Of a DNA stretch of 64,000 nt, positions 48,913 through 58,223 are shown one piece after another. The stretch is from Bacteroidota bacterium (lineage in GTDB: Bacteria > Bacteroidota > Bacteroidia > Cytophagales > Cytophagaceae): the NCBI GenBank assembly GCA_023392125.1, contig JAEVZS010000030.1, forward strand, positions 62,001 to 126,000, given 5' to 3'. The translations under genes and the position numbers were made by a program. Each line of letters begins with the position of its first letter. Position 1 is the stretch's first letter. A model generated the notes under the pieces. The model was not told the origin of the DNA. It did not search any database and saw only the letters and a list, made by a program, of their open reading frames with translations.

Positions 48913-51090
48913 ATGCACTATTTTATACTCCTTTTGCTGGTCCTGACCGGGAGTTGGGCCAATGCCCAGATATACCGGACCGATTTTGAACAGTATGCTG
49001 CCGGAACAAATTATACCGGAACCCAATGGACAAGCGATGGTTTTGCGCCCCGATGGCTTCAGGGAACTGAGCGTACAATGGTTGATGATCATATCGCGTA
49101 CTCAGGTCAGAAATCATTGCGTATTTTTTATCCTGCCGGCAAGTACGGGCCTGCTGAAACAGGAACACAGACTCCTTTGCAGCTGAGCCCTAAAAGAGAA
49201 TATTATGCTTCCTATCGGGTCCGGTTTAGCGAAGATTTTAGCTGGGGTACTACCCAGTTTGGTGGAAAACTGCCCGGATTGACTGCCGGAGCTAATTGCA
49301 GCGGTTGCCAGATATGTACAGGAAGCAATGGTTTTTCCGCACGATTTATGTGGCGTCCGGGCGGAAGAGCGGCTCTTTATTTATATCATATGGATAAGCC
49401 GACAGCTTGTGGCGAAGATCACTATCTCGAATATCCCAATGGTGATCCGGTGTACTTTCAGCGAGGGCAGTGGATGCATATTGCCCAGCGTGTTAAAATC
49501 AACACCGGATCAAATCATGACGGAGAAGTGGAAGTATGGGTCAACGGACAGAAAGTGCTGTTGCTGGAAGGTCTGCGTTTTGTAACTGATGGCAGCCTGA
49601 TTGATAATTTCTATATTTCGACATTCCATGGCGGAGATACTCCTAACTGGGCGCCGGCTATAGATTCATATATGTGGATTGATGATCTGGTTGTCGCAGA
49701 TCAGTATGAGGAAGTCGCGTTTCAGAATTGCAGCAAGCCGGAGCTTGGTCCGGACCAGTCATTGTGCGATGTGGAAGACCTGTTGCTTTCGTCATCACTT
49801 ACGGGAGAGCAATACGCATACACCTGGCTGAAAAATGGAGAATCCATATCCGGAGAGACAGCAGCTTCCGTCACAGTTGATCAGCCGGGGCTGTATATAC
49901 TGGTTCTTGACAGCCTTGGCTGCTTTACAAGAGATACAATAGTAGTGAGCGCTGGCTTGACAGTAAATCTAGGAGCTGATCGTTCTATTTGCACCAGTTC
50001 CTGGGAACTTCTCGATCCGGGGCAGCGGGGTAGCTATCTCACATATGAATGGTACCGTAATGGTGAACCATTGCCACATGCCTCTCCGGCCATACAGGTG
50101 GCTCAGGCAGGGGAATATGAGCTTCGGGTAAGCTCTCCCCAGTGCGGTGCCATGACCGGTAAAGTCAGCCTGGAATCCGGCCTGCCTGATGTGATTGGCG
50201 ATACAGTCTGTCCCGGTGAAACAGCCTTGCTGAAAGTCAATGAGCAGGGAGTCTTTAACTGGTACGATGCTGATGGTATATACCTCCGGCAAGGCAATGA
50301 GCTGGAAGTAGTGGCTGATCAGCCTGCTGTATACTATGTGGCAGATGCAAACGCGTTTTCGGGTTATGTAGGCAAAAAAACAGCTGTTGCGGGAACCACC
50401 TATACAGACAACCGTTGGGATCGTAAAATGCTGTTTACTGTATACAGAACATTGCGCATTGAATCCATCGAGATTCATGCGGTCGATAACCAGAATGTAA
50501 CAATACGGATTGAAAGAGCCAATGGGCAGCTGGTGGAAAGTAAAACGTTTCAGGCAGTCGAGGCAGGAGCCAATCGTTTGGAGCTGGCTATGCAGCTTGA
50601 ACCGGGCGACTATGCCATGAGTGCGGAAGGAACAACCGGCAGACTATTGCACTCGCACGAAATGGATGAAGATATCCGCTTCCCGTATATTGTTGAAGGA
50701 ATAATTTCTATTTCGGGTTCTAATATTGCATGGATCAATCAGAGGCCGTATTACCTGTTCTTTTACAACTGGAAGATATCCTCCGGCAATATTTGTGCTC
50801 CGGCACCGGTTGGACTGTTTATGGATGATGATTGCATGGTGAGTGGTATGGGAATGGCTGATTACTCTGAATACAAAATTTTTCCGAATCCGAGCGAAAG
50901 CACCTTTATAATAGAGGCCGATGGCTCCAATCATCTCGATTTATACAATATTCATGGAGTCTGCCTTGTTGAATTGAGCTTTACTGACAGGGTAGAATTT
51001 GGAGCAGGGCTGGAAAAGGGAATTTATTTTTACCGTCTGAAAGATACCAGAGGGGCAATAGTGAAGACTGGAAAACTGATACGGCGTTAG
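48913..51090 (+). CDS. T9SS-secreted polysaccharide lyase-like protein (PL14-like)
   Basis: A 725-residue exported protein. After a signal peptide (MHYFILLLLVLTGSWANAQ) the first 270 residues resemble polysaccharide lyase family 14 and related beta-jelly-roll lyases: FGGKLPGLTAG, GFSARFMWRPGG, LYLYHMDKP, RGQWMHIAQRVKINTG, VWVNGQKVLL and STFHGGDTPNWAPAIDSY. Middle regions (about 275-420) hold repeats such as LGPDQSLCDVEDLLLSSS, common in Bacteroidota adhesins, and a galactose-binding-like domain (about 490-610). The type A sorting domain ends it (IFPNPSESTFII to KTGKLIRR). Alginate or another uronate glycan is the likely substrate, by family; exact PL class uncertain. Confidence 0.78.
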   Translation: MHYFILLLLVLTGSWANAQIYRTDFEQYAAGTNYTGTQWTSDGFAPRWLQGTERTMVDDHIAYSGQKSLRIFYPAGKYGPAETGTQTPLQLSPKREYYASYRVRFSEDFSWGTTQFGGKLPGLTAGANCSGCQICTGSNGFSARFMWRPGGRAALYLYHMDKPTACGEDHYLEYPNGDPVYFQRGQWMHIAQRVKINTGSNHDGEVEVWVNGQKVLLLEGLRFVTDGSLIDNFYISTFHGGDTPNWAPAIDSYMWIDDLVVADQYEEVAFQNCSKPELGPDQSLCDVEDLLLSSSLTGEQYAYTWLKNGESISGETAASVTVDQPGLYILVLDSLGCFTRDTIVVSAGLTVNLGADRSICTSSWELLDPGQRGSYLTYEWYRNGEPLPHASPAIQVAQAGEYELRVSSPQCGAMTGKVSLESGLPDVIGDTVCPGETALLKVNEQGVFNWYDADGIYLRQGNELEVVADQPAVYYVADANAFSGYVGKKTAVAGTTYTDNRWDRKMLFTVYRTLRIESIEIHAVDNQNVTIRIERANGQLVESKTFQAVEAGANRLELAMQLEPGDYAMSAEGTTGRLLHSHEMDEDIRFPYIVEGIISISGSNIAWINQRPYYLFFYNWKISSGNICAPAPVGLFMDDDCMVSGMGMADYSEYKIFPNPSESTFIIEADGSNHLDLYNIHGVCLVELSFTDRVEFGAGLEKGIYFYRLKDTRGAIVKTGKLIRR

Positions 51091-51140
51091 TTTGTACTCC
51101 GGGTTTTTTGGGGAGGAAAGACCTGTTTGAAAAGTATATA

Positions 51141-51195
51141 AAAAGCAGTGCACATGAGTGCTATTGAGACATTTCATACGCACTGCTTTTTTGAT
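51141..51195. terminator. Hairpin terminator between convergent lyase and GH16 genes
   Basis: AAAAGCAGTG (51141-51150) pairs with CACTGCTTTT (51181-51190) around a 30-base loop. A T-run follows on the plus strand, with a T-run also on the minus strand. It lies between genes ending at 51090 and 51203. Confidence 0.65.
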
Positions 51196-51202
51196 TGCAG
51201 AG

Positions 51203-52870
51203 CTATTCCAATATTAATTTATGCACAGATCCTTCAGATGTCTGCACGAAATATAGGCCTTTGGGGTAGGATGACAGATTAAGTGAAGCCGGTACAATAC
51301 CGCTGCCTGTCTGCCTTCCTGTCTGGTCAAGCAGCTGAAAGGGCTGAGCTTCTCCGGTGATCCTCACTTTCCCATTGCTTGGATTGGGAAATATCCAGAT
51401 GTGATCCTTTTTCATGCCTGTTGATTTGCCTGTGACCCCGTCTTTGATTTTGAAAAGACTAATCTCTGTCAGGTAAATATCTCCGGCATATCCGCCCATA
51501 TCAAATATAACCCTTCCGTTTGACTCGTTTCTTGGCATGGTAAACTGAAAGCTGTACTCTTCTGTCTCTATATCCAGGCTGATCGTTTTCTGAAAAAAGG
51601 TTGTCCAGGGCTCTTCCGAGATTCCGGTACCAACAGTGAGTTTGCGCTCTGCTGTAGCACGGGCTTTAAGCTTCAGCTCATAAGTTGCTCCGCTTTCGAG
51701 CGATAGTCCGCTTTGGGAAAGTTGTATATCCCAGGTGTTTGCTGTCTCTTGGGGTATGGGAATATGAGCGGATGTGTTTTCAGCTTTTATGTTGCTTCCA
51801 TAAAAGGACCAGGCCAGTGTACTGTTACGGAAGTTGCCGTTTTTAATCATTTCTCCGGTCCGGACAAATCCGGCTGTTACGTCATAGTTGAAATACATCG
51901 GAAAGGTTACATCAGGAGAGCTGCTTTCGTATGTGCCATACCAGCCTTCAAACTGATAGCCTTCATCAGGAATAGCGGTAGCCTTTACCATGCTTCCCCG
52001 GGTGTAGGTTTCCTGCTCCGGAGCCAGCCGGACAGAACCGTTTACAGCAGATGTACGAATGGTGAAACTGCTACCCGGTTCCGCTTTTTTGTATACTCTT
52101 ACATAATCGACTTCCATTCGCTGGGGAAAGATGGTATTGTCGATACCATTGGCGCCGCCCCAAGAGCCACCGACAGCTACATTAAGTATAAGGTAGCAAG
52201 GGTGCTTATACGGCCAGACTGTATAATCTCCATCCGGCTCGCGAAGAAAGGAGAAGTACAGGGTCTCATCCACATAAAACCGGAGACTGTCTTCTGTCCA
52301 TTCCAGTGCATAGGTATGGAAATTGTCGTATGGCTTGTTAAATACAGCACTTGTTCCGATTTGTGTGCCTATTTTGTGATTATACGCCTCTGTGTGAATA
52401 GTAAAATGGACCTTATCCGGTTCGAAGCCCACCTGTTCCATAATATCTATTTCGCCACTGGCCGGCCAGCTGCCATATACAGATTGGGATGGCAGCATCC
52501 ATATGGCCGGCCATATACCCCTGCCTTTGGGAAGCTTTGCTCTGATTTCAAAGCGCCCGTATTGCCAGGAAGCGCTGTTGAGCGTTTGCAGTTTGGCAGA
52601 AGTATACTCGTTTGCCTCAAAAGATTCTTTGTGTGCTTCAATGATCAGTTTTCCGTCTTCTACCCGGGCATTTTTGAGCCTGTCTCTGGTATAATACTGT
52701 TTTTCTTCATTCCCAAACCCATTGCCACCTGTATCATAGCTCCATTTTTGAGGGTCCGGCAAACCGGTATAATCAAACTCATCCGACCATATCTCGATAT
52801 ATTGAGCATGCGTACTGAATAAGACGGCAAAAACCAGTAGAGCTGTGCCGATGAAATGTTTAATGTGCAT
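51203..52870 (-). CDS. T9SS-secreted GH16 family glycoside hydrolase
   Basis: An extracellular endo-beta-glucanase-type enzyme, 555 residues. After a signal peptide (to about residue 22, ending THA) the GH16 domain (about 25-275) contains the catalytic E-I-D-I-M-E motif: Glu140, Asp142 and Glu145 (ASGEIDIMEQVG), with PAIWMLP and WPYKHPCYLILNVAVGG. A short INVDS-like module (GSVRLAPEQETYTRGS) and a carbohydrate-binding-like domain (about 345-470) follow. The type A sorting domain is at the end (IWIFPNPSNGKVRI to HKLILE). Laminarin or mixed-linkage glucan is the usual substrate of this GH16 branch. Convergent with the lyase gene. Confidence 0.92.
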   Translation of the reverse strand: MHIKHFIGTALLVFAVLFSTHAQYIEIWSDEFDYTGLPDPQKWSYDTGGNGFGNEEKQYYTRDRLKNARVEDGKLIIEAHKESFEANEYTSAKLQTLNSASWQYGRFEIRAKLPKGRGIWPAIWMLPSQSVYGSWPASGEIDIMEQVGFEPDKVHFTIHTEAYNHKIGTQIGTSAVFNKPYDNFHTYALEWTEDSLRFYVDETLYFSFLREPDGDYTVWPYKHPCYLILNVAVGGSWGGANGIDNTIFPQRMEVDYVRVYKKAEPGSSFTIRTSAVNGSVRLAPEQETYTRGSMVKATAIPDEGYQFEGWYGTYESSSPDVTFPMYFNYDVTAGFVRTGEMIKNGNFRNSTLAWSFYGSNIKAENTSAHIPIPQETANTWDIQLSQSGLSLESGATYELKLKARATAERKLTVGTGISEEPWTTFFQKTISLDIETEEYSFQFTMPRNESNGRVIFDMGGYAGDIYLTEISLFKIKDGVTGKSTGMKKDHIWIFPNPSNGKVRITGEAQPFQLLDQTGRQTGSGIVPASLNLSSYPKGLYFVQTSEGSVHKLILE

Positions 52871-53009
52871 AGTGATGTTTAAAATATGATTTATACATTT
52901 AACTTAATCTTATTTGCTGTCTTCGACTTTTCATTATAAGAAATTAACTTTACAAAATATGCAAAATTTTGATGGTTAATTAGATGTGATTTTGTGAGAG
53001 GAAAGAAGA

Positions 53010-53049
53010 GAGCAAAAAATACCCCGGGATGATCTGATTCCCGGGGTAT
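53010..53049 (-). terminator. Intrinsic terminator after purF and the nuo genes
   Basis: ATACCCCGGG (53019-53028) pairs with CCCGGGGTAT (53040-53049) around an 11-base loop. On the minus strand it is followed by TTTTTT. It lies 27 bases after the purF stop. Confidence 0.85.
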
Positions 53050-53076
53050 GTATATCTTAAACCGCTATGCGTCTTT

Positions 53077-54969
53077 TTAGTATGCCCGTACGGTTTTACC
53101 TTCCATAAAGTTGACAAATGCCTTATTGGAAACCCTGTTTCCACCGGAAGTCGGATAATCACCAGTAAAATACCAGTCTCCTATATGTTTGGGACAGGCT
53201 TTATGCAGATTATCTACGGTTTGAAACACAACCTGTACCTCAGCATTACATTTGGCCGGGGTAACGATCTCTCCGATACGTTTGGAAACCTGCTCATAGG
53301 TAAAAGGGGTGTAAAGCTCCTGTACATAATTTCTATGGTTTCCGGTCAGGTCTCCCTGCGCTGCTTTACATTTCTCATAAGTTGCATCCAGTACGCTGTC
53401 CAGGCCGGATTCTTTCAGAAGGGAAAGAGCAGCTCTGAATGCTACAAACTCACGCATCTTTGACATATCAATTCCGTAGCAGTCCGGGAAGCGGATTTGC
53501 GGGGCAGAAGAGACAATCACGATTTTTTTAGGACCGAGCTTGTCTATCATGCGAATGATGCTTTTCTCAAGAGTTGTACCGCGCACAATGGAATCATCAA
53601 TTACCACCACTGTATCGATGCCCTTACGGATGACTTCGTACGTAGTGTCATACAAGTGGGTTACAAATTCATCTCTCTGATCATCAGCGGTGATAAATGA
53701 ACGCAGTTTGGCATCTTTGATAACAAGCTTTTCGGTACGGGCGGTAAACTGCAGTATCTTTTCCAGTTCTGCTCCTTTTATGATACCTTCCTCAACTACT
53801 TTTTTACGGTATTTGGCAAGGTAATCATTCAGTCCGGACATCATACCGAGGAAAGCTGTCTCGGCTGTATTGGGGATATAGCTGAAAACGGTGTTTTCCA
53901 GATCATAATTGATTGCTTCAAGTACCTGCGGGCATAGCAGCTCACCAAGTTTTTTCCGTTCGTTGTAGATATCAGGATCGGAACCTCGTGAAAAATAGAT
54001 GCGCTCAAAGCTGCAGGATTTCTTGGTTAGCTGGTCAATGAATTGTTTTTCGGCGTAAGAGCCGTCCTGATTGATAATAAGGGCAAAGCCGGGGGTAACT
54101 TCCCTGATCTGGTTATAATCAATACCAAAAGCGGTTTTGATAGCGGGTTTTTCGGATGCCACTACGACAACTTCATCATCGGCGTAGTAGTAAGCCGGGC
54201 GGATACCGGCAGGGTCTCTGGCTACGAAAGCAGCACCGTGTCCTGTCATACCAGCCATGGCATAGCCCCCGTCAAAATCTTTGCAGGAGCGCATCAGCAC
54301 TCTTTGCAGATCCAGTTCTTTTTCGATGATATCGGAAATTTCCTTGTTAGAATACTGGTCTTTGTATGTGTCAAATAAAATCTGATTTTCTTCATCAAGG
54401 AAATGGCCTATTTTTTCCAGTACGGTGACGGTATCGGTCTTTTCTTTTGGATGCTGACCAAGCTCTACGAGTTTCTTAAACAGCTCATCGACATTGGTCA
54501 TATTGAAGTTTCCTGCTACGGCCAGATTGCGGCTTCTCCAGTTATTCTCTCTGAGAAACGGGTGACAGGTTTCAATTTCGTTTTTGCCATGTGTGCCATA
54601 GCGCAGATGCCCCAATAAAACTTCCCCCGTAAATCCTATATTCTCCTGCATCCAGGCAGCATCATAGTATTTGTCCTTATTTTCCCGCTGGGCTTTACGG
54701 AATTTCTTGTTGATCTTGTTAAAGATCACTGAAATCGGCTGCGCATCTACCGATCGTATACGGCTGATATACTTTTTACCTTCCGGAACATTGATCTTTA
54801 TGCTGGCGACACCGGCTCCGTCCTGGCCCCGGTTATGCTGCTTTTCCATTAGTAAATAGAGCTTATTGATGCCGTAAAGGGGAGTACCGTATTTTTCAAT
54901 ATAGTACTGATACGGTTTTCGCAGTCTGATCAGAGCAATTCCGCATTCGTGCTTAATAACATCACTCAT
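53077..54969 (-). CDS. purF: Amidophosphoribosyltransferase, long form
   Basis: Makes 5-phosphoribosylamine from PRPP and glutamine, the first step of purine synthesis. The 630 residues are longer than standard PurF (about 470-510). The glutaminase nucleophile is Cys9 (HECGIALIRL), not Cys2, so a short propeptide would be removed or the Cys works internally. KQHNRGQDGAG, GHLRYGTHG and RDPAGIRPAYYY are glutaminase motifs; the PRPP loop is VVVIDDSIVRGTT. Insertions near 60-105 and a C-terminal extension explain the length. Bacteroidota often carry this form besides a standard one. It overlaps nuoN by four bases at its start, at the end of the nuo gene run. Confidence 0.85.
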   Translation of the reverse strand: MSDVIKHECGIALIRLRKPYQYYIEKYGTPLYGINKLYLLMEKQHNRGQDGAGVASIKINVPEGKKYISRIRSVDAQPISVIFNKINKKFRKAQRENKDKYYDAAWMQENIGFTGEVLLGHLRYGTHGKNEIETCHPFLRENNWRSRNLAVAGNFNMTNVDELFKKLVELGQHPKEKTDTVTVLEKIGHFLDEENQILFDTYKDQYSNKEISDIIEKELDLQRVLMRSCKDFDGGYAMAGMTGHGAAFVARDPAGIRPAYYYADDEVVVVASEKPAIKTAFGIDYNQIREVTPGFALIINQDGSYAEKQFIDQLTKKSCSFERIYFSRGSDPDIYNERKKLGELLCPQVLEAINYDLENTVFSYIPNTAETAFLGMMSGLNDYLAKYRKKVVEEGIIKGAELEKILQFTARTEKLVIKDAKLRSFITADDQRDEFVTHLYDTTYEVIRKGIDTVVVIDDSIVRGTTLEKSIIRMIDKLGPKKIVIVSSAPQIRFPDCYGIDMSKMREFVAFRAALSLLKESGLDSVLDATYEKCKAAQGDLTGNHRNYVQELYTPFTYEQVSKRIGEIVTPAKCNAEVQVVFQTVDNLHKACPKHIGDWYFTGDYPTSGGNRVSNKAFVNFMEGKTVRAY

Positions 54970-56480
54970 AGAGGAAGATTGGAGAGGTTTAGATTTATTG
55001 AATTAAGGTAATTGATAAGCCATTCAGGACTGAAGAAAAGCAGGAGCATAAGGAAAGCAAGGACTGTAAGTAGCATGTTGGTGCCAAGAGAATCCTTTAT
55101 ACTTACTTCATTATCTGTTTTCTTGAAATACATAATGTATGGTATTCTAAGATAATAAAACAGCGAGATCACTGCATTAAACACGCCAAATAGTAACAGA
55201 AACAAAAGCACATTATTGCCTGTATTCTGAAAACTCTCCCACAGTGCAGTAAATACAAACAGCTTGGCGTAAAACCCTGCTGTTGGCGGCAAGCCGGTCA
55301 AAGCAACAGCTGTTATCACAAAGATAACTCCAATTAATGGTAATTTAACACCTAATCCTGCAAATTTCCTTACGTCTTCTGTGCCAACTTGTTTCGATAA
55401 ATGATCAACCAGAAAAAAAGCTGTAAAGTTCATTATTAAATATATTGACAGATAGATGATTATGCTGAGAATTCCGGTTTCTGAAAAACAGACAAATCCG
55501 CACAATACAAAGCCGGCATGAGCAATTGATGAATAAGCAAGCAGCCTTTTGGCATTCCGCTGACTGATTGCCGCGAAGTTTCCTATTGTAAGTGTGGCGG
55601 CAGCCAGAAGAGCAACGGGAAGTACAATAGAATCAATACTAAATAATGTTCCGGCTATCGGATACAGCAAGCGGATCATTATGGCAAGGCCGGCTGCCTT
55701 GGGTGCGATTGAGAAAAAGGCGACTATAGGAGTGGGTGCAGCCTGATACACGTCAGGAACCCATGTGTGAAAAGGAAATATGCCTATTTTAAATAAAAAG
55801 CCACTTAATGTGAGACCAAGAATGATTGCAGCTGCCGGAGCCGGAATCTCCTGCAATCCCCGTAACAGGACTTCATTGATTTCAAGTGTACCGCTTATTC
55901 CATATAAAAATGACATGCCGTATAGCATAAAAGCAGATGATACGGCGCCAAATACAAAATATTTGAGTCCGGCTTCGCTGCTTTGTTTGTTGAAGTTGAA
56001 TAAGGTGAGAATGTAACTGCCGATAGATACAAATTCGATGGTAAGATAGATCATGAGCAGATTGCGCGAAGCAACGAGCAGGTTGAGTCCGATCAATACC
56101 AAAAACAAAATGGCAAGAAATTCACCATAATAAACCCGTTTGAACTGGCCGGAAATATTGGTGAATATAATGGTCAGCAAAGCTGCCAGCAGGAACAGAA
56201 GCTTGAAGTATATCGCAAAAGTATCGATGTACAGCATCCCCAGAAATCCGCTCCCCGAAAGCTGATTGATTTCGGAAAGCTGAATAAGCGTAAAATAACC
56301 GGACAAAAATACACCAAACATGGCAATGGCTGCCAGTTTGCTATTGCGTGCGTTGTTATTAAACAGATCGGTCAGTACGATTAGTATGAAAATAACACAG
56401 AGGCATATTTCCGGAAGAATGGCAGAAAGACTATCCGTGATCTCAGCCAGCTTATGCGGTATGTATTCCTGATATTCCAA
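54966..56480 (-). CDS. nuoN: NADH-quinone oxidoreductase subunit N
   Basis: An antiporter-like membrane subunit of complex I that takes part in proton pumping. The 504 residues have about 14 transmembrane helices. The key motifs are a Glu in LMIYLTIEFVSIGSYIL and the broken helix lysine region GFLFKIGIFPFHTWVPDVYQ, followed by RLLAYSSIAHAGFVL. It follows nuoM directly, with adjacent stop and start, and overlaps purF by four bases. Confidence 0.96.
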   Translation of the reverse strand: MEYQEYIPHKLAEITDSLSAILPEICLCVIFILIVLTDLFNNNARNSKLAAIAMFGVFLSGYFTLIQLSEINQLSGSGFLGMLYIDTFAIYFKLLFLLAALLTIIFTNISGQFKRVYYGEFLAILFLVLIGLNLLVASRNLLMIYLTIEFVSIGSYILTLFNFNKQSSEAGLKYFVFGAVSSAFMLYGMSFLYGISGTLEINEVLLRGLQEIPAPAAAIILGLTLSGFLFKIGIFPFHTWVPDVYQAAPTPIVAFFSIAPKAAGLAIMIRLLYPIAGTLFSIDSIVLPVALLAAATLTIGNFAAISQRNAKRLLAYSSIAHAGFVLCGFVCFSETGILSIIIYLSIYLIMNFTAFFLVDHLSKQVGTEDVRKFAGLGVKLPLIGVIFVITAVALTGLPPTAGFYAKLFVFTALWESFQNTGNNVLLFLLLFGVFNAVISLFYYLRIPYIMYFKKTDNEVSIKDSLGTNMLLTVLAFLMLLLFFSPEWLINYLNSINLNLSNLPL

Positions 56481-58157
56481 TTACTTTACTATTGCGTTGA
56501 TAAATTGCCCGATAGTGGGTGAAATAGCATCTAACAATATTCCAGGCAGAAGACCAAATAAAATAGTCAGTGCAACAAGAGGTAATACCATACTATATTC
56601 TCTTATACTCAGGTCCGGAAATGCCCAGGTTGTGTCTTTATACCAGAGTTTGCCAAAAAACATTCGCTGGAGTGTCCATAAATAATAGCCAGCTCCCAGT
56701 ACGATTCCAAATGCTCCTGCTACTGCCATCCAGTGCGGTAATAAAAGATTGACAGAACCGGATTTGAATGCACCCATCAACACAAGAATCTCGCTAATGA
56801 AGCCACTGAAACCCGGCAGGCCAAGTGAAGCAAAGAAAGCGATTGCTACCACTGTTGTGTACAAGGGCATTTTTGCCGCCAGGCCGCGATAATCCTCAAT
56901 AAGATGGCTGTGGGTACGGTCATAGAGTATACCGGCACAGATGAATAAAAGACTGCTTATAATACCATGACTAAACATCATGTAGAAAGCACCGTTTACT
57001 CCTTCTTCTGTAAGGCTGGCCATGCCCAGCAGCACAAAACCCATATGTGATACAGAGGAATAGGCAATAAGCTTTTTGAGATCTTTCATGGCAAGTGCAT
57101 TGAAAGCAGCATAGATAATGGTAATAACTCCGATCAGGCCGATAAGCCATGCAAAAGCGATTGCACCGTCCGGTAAGATGGAATAAGCTGTTCGGGCTAT
57201 ACCATAGCCACCGATCTTTAGAAGTATGCCTGCCAGAACAACAGAGATCGGGGTAGGAGCTTCTACGTGGGCATCCGGTAGCCAGGTATGAAGAGGAATT
57301 GCCGGCAGCTTGACAAGAAAGCCGATTAGCAGAAACAGAAACGCCAGTAACCTCGGAGAACACCCGAATATCAGCCAGTCACTGTGTTGTGCCAGTATTG
57401 AGCCGGGTATGAAATTGGCGGGATTGTGCATGTCTGTGATGCTGAATGACCGGACAAGTAAATGGTCCGGGATCTGCCCGGAAGCCAGCATGGATTGTAC
57501 ATCTGCAATCATTGCCGGTGTAACCAGACTGATATCTGAAGCGAGCTGCAGACTGACTGCTGTCTGAACCGGATCAATGACAGAAATGTATAAGCCTATA
57601 ATGGCAATCAGAATGAATAGCGAACCAAAGAAGGTGTAGAGAAAGAATTTAATGGATGCATATTCTTTTCGCGGACCACCCCAGATTCCGATAAGGAAAT
57701 ACATGGGCAGGAGCATAAATTCAAAAAATAAATAAAAAAGAAAGAAGTCCAGTGCCAGAAAGCAGCCCATAATAGTGCAGGATAACAGCAAATACAGGCC
57801 ATGGTAAGCCTTTTCCTTTTCCTTGATCGTAAATGATGCAATAGCTCCTGCAACAAGGACTATTCCAGTAAGAAGTAGCATGCTGACATTGAGTCCGTCG
57901 ACTCCCAGATGATAATCAATGGAGAGTGCCCCGAAGCTTCCCAGGCTGACATGGATCCATGAAGCGATTTCTGTAAACTGAAAATTGTCCGCTGCCGGAA
58001 CATATGTCAGGTAAATGAAAATCGCAAGAAGCAGCTGGATAATGGATGATCCGAGTGAGATGTATTTTCCGGCAGACTTTGGAATGACCGGCAGGTATAA
58101 GAATACCAGACATAGCAGAGGAAGGAATAACAGGATACTTAATATGTAGGAAGACAT
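56481..58157 (-). CDS. nuoM: NADH-quinone oxidoreductase subunit M
   Basis: An antiporter-like proton-pumping subunit of complex I, 558 residues with about 14 helices. LFYLFFEFMLLPMYFLIGIW carries the conserved Glu; KLPAIPLHTWLPDAHVEAPT is the Lys/Pro-broken helix with quinone-family signature; LIAYSSVSHMGFVLLG follows. Another ATG eleven codons upstream (58190) would add a charged stretch, so the start at 58157 (MSSYILSILLFLPLL) is preferred. It lies between nuoL and nuoN. Confidence 0.95.
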   Translation of the reverse strand: MSSYILSILLFLPLLCLVFLYLPVIPKSAGKYISLGSSIIQLLLAIFIYLTYVPAADNFQFTEIASWIHVSLGSFGALSIDYHLGVDGLNVSMLLLTGIVLVAGAIASFTIKEKEKAYHGLYLLLSCTIMGCFLALDFFLFYLFFEFMLLPMYFLIGIWGGPRKEYASIKFFLYTFFGSLFILIAIIGLYISVIDPVQTAVSLQLASDISLVTPAMIADVQSMLASGQIPDHLLVRSFSITDMHNPANFIPGSILAQHSDWLIFGCSPRLLAFLFLLIGFLVKLPAIPLHTWLPDAHVEAPTPISVVLAGILLKIGGYGIARTAYSILPDGAIAFAWLIGLIGVITIIYAAFNALAMKDLKKLIAYSSVSHMGFVLLGMASLTEEGVNGAFYMMFSHGIISSLLFICAGILYDRTHSHLIEDYRGLAAKMPLYTTVVAIAFFASLGLPGFSGFISEILVLMGAFKSGSVNLLLPHWMAVAGAFGIVLGAGYYLWTLQRMFFGKLWYKDTTWAFPDLSIREYSMVLPLVALTILFGLLPGILLDAISPTIGQFINAIVK

Positions 58158-58223
58158 TTCTGTTTTCTTGAACTTTAAATGATATGACAATTAGAACTTT
58201 CGGATACTATATTTTTTCCGGAT

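Noticed and set aside
51713..52822. A 369-codon open frame on the plus strand
   Set aside because: It lies wholly antisense to the GH16 gene, whose catalytic motifs are clear; the translation has no recognisable domain.
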